Part shown: piece after piece, positions 58,747-64,000 of the stretch | Position numbering within the stretch: the first letter of the stretch is position 1 | How the letters are laid out: the number at the start of each line of letters is the position of its first letter | From: a virus | Virus record (IMG/VR): IMGVR_UViG_3300027747_000004 | Coordinates: 1-64,000 of that record | Length of the DNA stretch: 64,000 nt | Reading direction: 5' to 3' (one strand) | The notes under the pieces: model-generated | What the model was told of the DNA's origin: nothing | The model's database searches: none | What the model saw: only the letters and a program-made list of their open reading frames with translations | Translations under genes and position numbers: made by a program

Positions 58747-59805
58747 ATGTCAACAAGCGGTACTGTTGGGCAAACTGTAATCACTGTACAAAATCTTATT
58801 GACAGTGGTGCTCGTCGTGCAGGAAAGCTTGCTGAAGAGCTTACGTCTGAGCAAATACAGGCGTCCAAGCAAAGCTTGTACTACCTACTGTCAAATCTTG
58901 TTAATCGCGGCATTCAATATTGGTGCATCCAAAAAGTAGTGCTGGGCTTAGTGCCTGACAAATACATTTATGATATGCCTGTTGGTGTCAATGACATCTT
59001 AAACTCAAATTACCGCACACTTACTGCAAACACATCAGGCGGGTACAGCTCTTCAGGTAATTCAGCCAACGTATTTGATGGGCAATACACAAATATTTGC
59101 CAACTTAGCAGCAATACAGGCGTTATTGGCATCAACAATGGCTCTGGAAGCCCGGTCTACGTGGGCTCCGTGGGTATCCTACCAGCCGTGTCGGGTTCTG
59201 TGACTCTGAGTGTGCAATACTCGCTTGATAATAGCACTTGGGTAACACTTTACAGCCCTGGCGCCACTACTTGGGTTGCGGGCACATGGGTTTACTACGA
59301 CTTGGACCCGTCTGCGTCTGCGCCATATTGGAGAATTCAGCAAACTGCCGGCGTAAACATGGGTGTGTACCAAGTTGTGTTTGGGTCTAACGCAACTGAA
59401 ATCCCACTTGCACGCTTGAATCGTGATGACTACACGAACTTGCCCAACAAAAACTTTTTGAACAACTACCCGCTGCAATATTGGTTTGATCGTACTATTC
59501 CGCAGCCGTCCATGTACTTATGGCCAACACCAAATACCTACGCACCTCAGATTGTGGCGTGGTGTTCATACTATGTGCAGGATGTAGGTAACCTCTCAGG
59601 TTCAATCCAAATACCCCAGCGATGGTATCTGGCCATCCAGAATATGCTTGCGCACCAGATGGCCATGGAGCTACCTGGCGTTGATGCAGCACGAATTCAA
59701 TATTGCGAAAATCAGGCTGAAAAGTACTGGATGCAAGCAGAGCAAGAAGAACGTGACAAGTCGCCAATTTATTTTGCGCCTAACATTAGTGTGTACACAC
59801 GATGA
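58747..59805 (+). CDS. Head-tail adaptor-like protein with discoidin-like insertion (version B)
   Basis: A 352-residue homologue of 2593-3666. Conserved ends: GTVGQTVITVQNLIDSGARR, RLNRDDYTNLPNKNF, YWFDRTIPQPSMYLWPTPN and RDKSPIYFAPNISVYTR. The central insertion (VFDGQYTNIC, LSVQYSLDNSTW) is diverged but keeps a discoidin-like plan. Codons are visibly AT-richer than in version A, so the two versions have separate histories. Overlaps the next gene by ATGA. Confidence 0.75.
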   Translation: MSTSGTVGQTVITVQNLIDSGARRAGKLAEELTSEQIQASKQSLYYLLSNLVNRGIQYWCIQKVVLGLVPDKYIYDMPVGVNDILNSNYRTLTANTSGGYSSSGNSANVFDGQYTNICQLSSNTGVIGINNGSGSPVYVGSVGILPAVSGSVTLSVQYSLDNSTWVTLYSPGATTWVAGTWVYYDLDPSASAPYWRIQQTAGVNMGVYQVVFGSNATEIPLARLNRDDYTNLPNKNFLNNYPLQYWFDRTIPQPSMYLWPTPNTYAPQIVAWCSYYVQDVGNLSGSIQIPQRWYLAIQNMLAHQMAMELPGVDAARIQYCENQAEKYWMQAEQEERDKSPIYFAPNISVYTR

Positions 59806-60173
59806 GCAAATGGCTTGATACTTTAGGTAATGCTGTATTGTCGATTGCTATTTGCGATCGATGCAAGATGAAGCGCGCCTACAGTGACATGTCGCAAGAT
59901 AGAAACATTCCGGGTTTACGTGTATGCAATCAAGGCTGCAATGACGAGCGTGACCCATACCGCTTACCTGCACGACAGCCTGAAAAGATTGCTATTCGCT
60001 TCCCACGTCCTGACGAAGATGTTGCAGAAGTTGATAACGCGCTGACCACTGACCCTAATGTTGTAACCAACTTAAATCAAACTATTACACACACAACGGC
60101 AGGTGAGTATGGCATTGCACCTGAGACGTCGCAAAACCCGATTGATGGCAACCTTGACAATTTGAGCCCATAA
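59802..60173 (+). CDS. Small zinc-ribbon-like phage structural protein (version B)
   Basis: A 123-residue homologue of 3669-4016. It keeps CDRCKMKRAYS, then GLRVCNQGCNDE and DPYRLPARQPEKIAIRFPRP, that is the same four-cysteine pattern. The C-terminus is low complexity and different. The start overlaps the adaptor stop and the end overlaps the next gene by one base. Confidence 0.78.
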   Translation: MSKWLDTLGNAVLSIAICDRCKMKRAYSDMSQDRNIPGLRVCNQGCNDERDPYRLPARQPEKIAIRFPRPDEDVAEVDNALTTDPNVVTNLNQTITHTTAGEYGIAPETSQNPIDGNLDNLSP

Positions 60174-60541
60174 TGCCATACAACAATAATTTATTTGTTC
60201 CGCGTGCAAAGTATCAAACATTTACCCCAATGTTTTTGGGGCAAGCTGCCCTAACCACGTCTGCTGCTGTAATTTATCTTGCGCCTGTGCAGGCGTTGAC
60301 AGCCATTCGTGACATTGTAGTTGTTAATACTTCAGGTTCAACGGCAACACTTAACTTGTATATTGTCTCGCCTGTTGCAACAGCAGGCACAAGCAATGCA
60401 ATTTATTACGGGTATTCACTTACTGCAGGGCAAACGTTATGCTGGACAGGTGAGCAAATACTTGCAGGATTGTGGACTTTACAAGGCAGTGCATCAGCAA
60501 CAGGTCTTACTGTTACAGTCAGCGGTGGGATGTATATATAA
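60173..60541 (+). CDS. Small beta-sandwich virion protein, version B only
   Basis: A 122-residue protein (MPYNNNLFVPRAKYQTFTPM, AVIYLAPVQALTAIRDIVVV) with regular beta strands ending TGLTVTVSGGMYI. It resembles small fibre-associated or decoration proteins in long-tailed and short-tailed phages. No counterpart lies at the same place in version A, where the zinc-ribbon gene is followed at once by the fibre. Probably a structural accessory protein. Confidence 0.75.
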   Translation: MPYNNNLFVPRAKYQTFTPMFLGQAALTTSAAVIYLAPVQALTAIRDIVVVNTSGSTATLNLYIVSPVATAGTSNAIYYGYSLTAGQTLCWTGEQILAGLWTLQGSASATGLTVTVSGGMYI

Positions 60542-60575
60542 CTGTAACTTAGCAATATAAAATACCGGTACAAGT

Positions 60576-63500
60576 ATGGCAAACATTCGTATATCGCAAC
60601 TACCCGCAGCAACTACACTTGCTGGTACAGAGTCCGTGCCAATTGTGCAGAATGGGGTCACAGTTCAAACCACGGTGGGGGCAATTGCGAACGCATATTC
60701 GCAGACACAAACCTATGTAACCGTTAATCAAGAATCAAGCCTAGCCAACAGCCAAGTGCTCACAGCGGGCGATGGGATAAATGTTACCGCCAGCGTCCCT
60801 CAAGGAAACATCAAAGTATCCTTGAAAAATTCTGGTGTGTCTGCTGGCAGCTTCACCAATGCCAATGTAACGGTTGATCAATATGGTCGCGTTACTGCGG
60901 CATCAAATGGTGCTAGCAGTGGAACGGGAACGGTAACCTCTGTTGCGCTTACTGCTCCATCGTTCTTGTCGGTAACCGGAAGCCCAATTACCAGCAATGG
61001 AACATTGGGATTAAGCTATTCTGGAACTGCTTTGCCTGTGGCAAATGGTGGCACAGGAGTTACAACGTCTACAGGTTCTGGCAATACTGTTTTGTCTACC
61101 TCGCCAACATTGGTTACGCCAAATCTTGGTATTCCAGCATCAGTAACATTGACAAATGCTACGGGTTTGCCTTTGTCAACTGGTGTTACTGGAACTTTGC
61201 CAATTGCAAATGGTGGAACAGGTACAACTACGCCTTCTTTGGTAGCTGGTACAAACGTCACCATTACCGGCTCTTGGCCAAATCAAACCATTAACTCTAC
61301 TGGAGGCGGTGGTAGCGGCACCGTAACTTCTGTTGCTGCAACTGTTCCTTCTTTCTTGTCGGTTACTGGTAGCCCCATTACGACAAGTGGAACTTTGGGT
61401 ATTGGATATTCCAGTACTGCACTCCCTGTTGCAAATGGTGGTACAGGAGCAACGTCAGCATCTGCGGCACAAGCAAACTTGATGGGGTTTACAACTACTG
61501 CAACCGCAGCAGGAACTACTACATTAACAAATACAAGTAGTTATTATCAAGTATTTACTGGCACAAGTAATCAAAATATAAAACTTCCTTTAACATCAAC
61601 ATTAACACTTGGCTGGTCATTTTTTATTTTTAACGCAACTACCAATGGAAATTTAACTGTTCGTAGTTCAACTAATATTGTAATTACAGTACTTATCCCT
61701 AACATGGGTGTAATTGTTACTTGTAAAAGTACAACAATAACAACTGAGGCAGCATGGTATTATGTTTTTACTGGAACAAATGATTATGCCGGTAGCGGTG
61801 CTATGGTCTTGCAAAATGGGCCTTCTTTGATTAATGCAGATTTAGGTACGCCATCTGCAGCAGTTCTTACAAATGCTACAGGACTTCCCTTAAGTACGGG
61901 AGTAACAGGTACATTACCTGTTGCAAATGGCGGTACAGGTTCGACCTCCACACAATTTGTTAACCTAGCTTCCAATGTCACAGGCACTTTGCCAATTGCA
62001 AATGGAGGCACAGGATCAACTTCAACAACTTTTGTAAATCTTGCTTCCAATGTCACTGGAACTTTACCTGTGGCAAATGGCGGAACAGGCATCGCCACGC
62101 TGACGGCTAATTACATCCCATATGGCAATGGTACCAGTGCCTTTGCATCTTCTTCTGGGTTCACTTACAACCCCACCACCACCACGCTGACAGCGCCTGT
62201 GCTGATCGTAAATTCAACCACCAGCACAACACCCAATTTGACGTTTAACGCCAGCAATTCGGGCTTTACTTCTGGCGCAGCGGTGTCTGGCAGTTACTTG
62301 CAGACCGTCATTCAAAACAGTAGTGGCACGGCAGGCGCGTCCACCAACTACGTCTTGAGCAATGACTTGGGCACCGACTCCACCTACTATGGTGAGTTTG
62401 GCATGAACTCGTCGGTGTACTCAGGTGCAAGCATCCCTGCTGACTTTTTCAGCATCAACAATGGCCTGTACTTTTCGGGCCACGATGGAGACATCACCGT
62501 AGGCTCTGGCAACGGCTTCAAGACCTACCTTGCGTGGGGCGCAACTGGTGGCTCTGCCCACGTTATCAATGCCTCTGGTGCTATTGGTTTGAACACCAAT
62601 TTGGCGGCTGGAGCAGGATCAGGCACAACCAACTTTGGCACTGCGGGTTATGTGATGACCAGCGCAGGCAATGCCGCCACCCCCACTTGGTCGCAAGTCA
62701 GTTTATCTGCTGGTGTCACTGGAACATTACCACTAGCAAATGGCGGTACAGGCAAAACAACAGCACCTGCTGCACAAGCCAACTTGTTGGGCTACACGGC
62801 TACTTCTACCACCGCCCTCGCAACCACTGCCGCGACTGGCTCTGCTGGTACAGCCACCTTGACTTTTGCAGTGCAAGCTTCAGCGCCCTATGCTCTTGGC
62901 TCATATATTTCCGTTCAAGGTGTAACGCCTACGGGGTATAACGGCTATTACCAAGTAACTGGATGCACGACCACTACCGTTTCTTACACCAACGCAACCA
63001 CTGGCGCTCAAACTGTTGCTGGAAGTATTTCTCCAACAACAACGCTTACCAATACAAGCAGTTTTTATCAATATTGCACCTCAACATTGCAGGGTTCATA
63101 TGTATTGCCTGATACATCAACTTTACAAGCTGGTTGGGCATTTAGAATTTCTGCGGTAGGGGTTTCTACATACGTATATAGTTTAAGCGGAGCCTTAGTA
63201 GCAGGCATTACATCAAGTACATCATATTATTTTGTATGTATTGATACCACTGTAAATACTGCTGCTGCTTGGAGGAGTGAGATTACATCGACTGCTGGAT
63301 TTACTGGCTCCGGAAGCATGGTGCTTTCTAGTGGCCCGACTATTACTGGTACTCTTAACTTTACTGGTTCTACAACCAATTCAGCAAATATTGGTACAGC
63401 AATAACAACTGGTTTAATTACAGTTGGCGGCACTGCCGGTTTAGGTTTAATTAACATTGGTCGAGCAACAACCTCCCAGCCAATTCAAATTGGTTCAGGT

Positions 63501-64000
63501 GTCACCGCCTCCTCAACAACTGCATCAGGCACGGCCAGTTCAATCACAACTACTGTATTGACCGTTGGCGGTACTGTAACTGGCACGTTCTCGATTGGTA
63601 TGGCATTGTCGGGCACAGGCGTGTTGCCGGGTACATACATCATCAGCTTGGGTACGGGTGCAGGCGGTGCAGGTACATACAACATAAACCAAACCCAGAC
63701 CGTAACATCGACCACCATTACAGGCACAACCCAGAAGTCCATTGATATTGGAACGGGCGGAGCATCGGGCTCCATCACGGCCATCACGCTTGGCTCTGCT
63801 ACATCTGGCGCTACGTCAACGACTACGATCAATGGAGCATTGAACTACGCTGTTAATGCAGTGACCGTAACATCCAATGCTGGAACTGTCCCCGTTGGAT
63901 ACAAGGTAAATAACTTCACAAATAGTTCAGCCGCAACAATGGCTATTACTATGGCGGTTACAGGTGCTGTTGATGGGCAAATGACTATTGTTCGTATCTA
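60576..64000 (+). CDS. Giant tail fibre, truncated by the window end (version B)
   Basis: The reading frame starts MANIRISQLPAATTLAGTES and no in-frame stop was met in the stretches I translated through the window end, giving at least 1140 residues. The N-terminal attachment domain matches the fibre at 4016. Repeats of [18 protein letters not shown] type occur at least eight times. A block at about 62090-62700 (YIPYGNGTSAFASSSGF and following) matches 4735-5340. New modules are inserted between them, and a widespread fibre domain (MALSGTGVLPGTYIISLGTG) lies at about 63580. It is a trimeric receptor fibre by analogy. Confidence 0.82.
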   Translation, partial: MANIRISQLPAATTLAGTESVPIVQNGVTVQTTVGAIANAYSQTQTYVTVNQESSLANSQVLTAGDGINVTASVPQGNIKVSLKNSGVSAGSFTNANVTVDQYGRVTAASNGASSGTGTVTSVALTAPSFLSVTGSPITSNGTLGLSYSGTALPVANGGTGVTTSTGSGNTVLSTSPTLVTPNLGIPASVTLTNATGLPLSTGVTGTLPIANGGTGTTTPSLVAGTNVTITGSWPNQTINSTGGGGSGTVTSVAATVPSFLSVTGSPITTSGTLGIGYSSTALPVANGGTGATSASAAQANLMGFTTTATAAGTTTLTNTSSYYQVFTGTSNQNIKLPLTSTLTLGWSFFIFNATTNGNLTVRSSTNIVITVLIPNMGVIVTCKSTTITTEAAWYYVFTGTNDYAGSGAMVLQNGPSLINADLGTPSAAVLTNATGLPLSTGVTGTLPVANGGTGSTSTQFVNLASNVTGTLPIANGGTGSTSTTFVNLASNVTGTLPVANGGTGIATLTANYIPYGNGTSAFASSSGFTYNPTTTTLTAPVLIVNSTTSTTPNLTFNASNSGFTSGAAVSGSYLQTVIQNSSGTAGASTNYVLSNDLGTDSTYYGEFGMNSSVYSGASIPADFFSINNGLYFSGHDGDITVGSGNGFKTYLAWGATGGSAHVINASGAIGLNTNLAAGAGSGTTNFGTAGYVMTSAGNAATPTWSQVSLSAGVTGTLPLANGGTGKTTAPAAQANLLGYTATSTTALATTAATGSAGTATLTFAVQASAPYALGSYISVQGVTPTGYNGYYQVTGCTTTTVSYTNATTGAQTVAGSISPTTTLTNTSSFYQYCTSTLQGSYVLPDTSTLQAGWAFRISAVGVSTYVYSLSGALVAGITSSTSYYFVCIDTTVNTAAAWRSEITSTAGFTGSGSMVLSSGPTITGTLNFTGSTTNSANIGTAITTGLITVGGTAGLGLINIGRATTSQPIQIGSGVTASSTTASGTASSITTTVLTVGGTVTGTFSIGMALSGTGVLPGTYIISLGTGAGGAGTYNINQTQTVTSTTITGTTQKSIDIGTGGASGSITAITLGSATSGATSTTTINGALNYAVNAVTVTSNAGTVPVGYKVNNFTNSSAATMAITMAVTGAVDGQMTIVRI

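Noticed and set aside
56388-64000. Genuine tandem duplication of a 7.6-kb tail module in one phage genome
   Set aside because: The exact 127-bp match begins at window base 1 and equals a common assembly k-mer, so an assembly branch between strains is more economical. It stays open until reads are mapped.

Overview
The window is the genome of a tailed double-stranded DNA bacteriophage, read through slightly more than once. Large terminase, portal, scaffold, HK97-like capsid protein, head-tail adaptors, a tail-nozzle-like protein and several fibres are present. No sheath, tape measure or baseplate set is seen, so a podovirus is the best reading. It encodes a family A DNA polymerase and a PrimPol/RepA-type primase-helicase but no RNA polymerase, so it must use the host enzyme. 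The host is a Gram-negative bacterium by inference: sigma70-like promoters, a GH108 endolysin and a small coiled-coil membrane protein. Freshwater Burkholderiales are my guess from the style of the accessory proteins, with low confidence. No tRNA, integrase, CRISPR array or insertion sequence was seen.

The first 127 bases match 56388-56514 exactly and then diverge, which is the signature of a k=127 assembly-graph branch. The simplest reading is a circularly permuted or terminally redundant genome of about 56.4 kb (positions 1-56387). The remaining 7.5 kb (56515-64000) would be a second, diverged version of the tail genes that begin the window. The two versions differ in gene content, composition and fibre architecture.

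Layout:
1-9000: tail protein, adaptor with a discoidin-like insertion, zinc-ribbon protein and three large fibre or adhesin genes.
9000-11000: lysis cassette (membrane proteins, 3TM-type holin, GH108 endolysin).
11000-21600: SU10-type adaptor, nozzle-like protein and large internal virion or ejection candidates, all rightward.
21600-29600: leftward early operon with SSB, DUF2800 nuclease, DNA polymerase, VRR-NUC nuclease, Mom-like DNA modification enzyme and SNF2 helicase. It ends near a divergent control locus with a Cro/CI-like repressor that appears to have a leaderless mRNA.
29600-38000: rightward early/middle genes: many small proteins, an SGNH hydrolase, a YdaS-like HTH protein, the PrimPol-helicase, a probable iteron origin and a DUF932 protein.
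38000-55500: terminase, two very large proteins (one polyvalent with two ADP-ribosyltransferase-like domains), portal, GroES-like co-chaperonin, scaffold, capsid and decoration proteins.
55500-64000: the alternative tail module, cut by the window end.

Two dyad elements point to a compact regulatory circuit. TGTAAC-N5-GTTACA-like dyads lie in the repressor promoter and near 36.55 kb. ATACAA-N7/8-TTGTAT dyads overlap three other promoters. Perfect stem-loops begin at the predicted transcription start of three promoters. A recurring short motif (aromatic-x-x-GG-x-V/I/S) appears in at least eight different proteins, most of them in the late region, and often marks domain boundaries. This is the least explained feature of the window.
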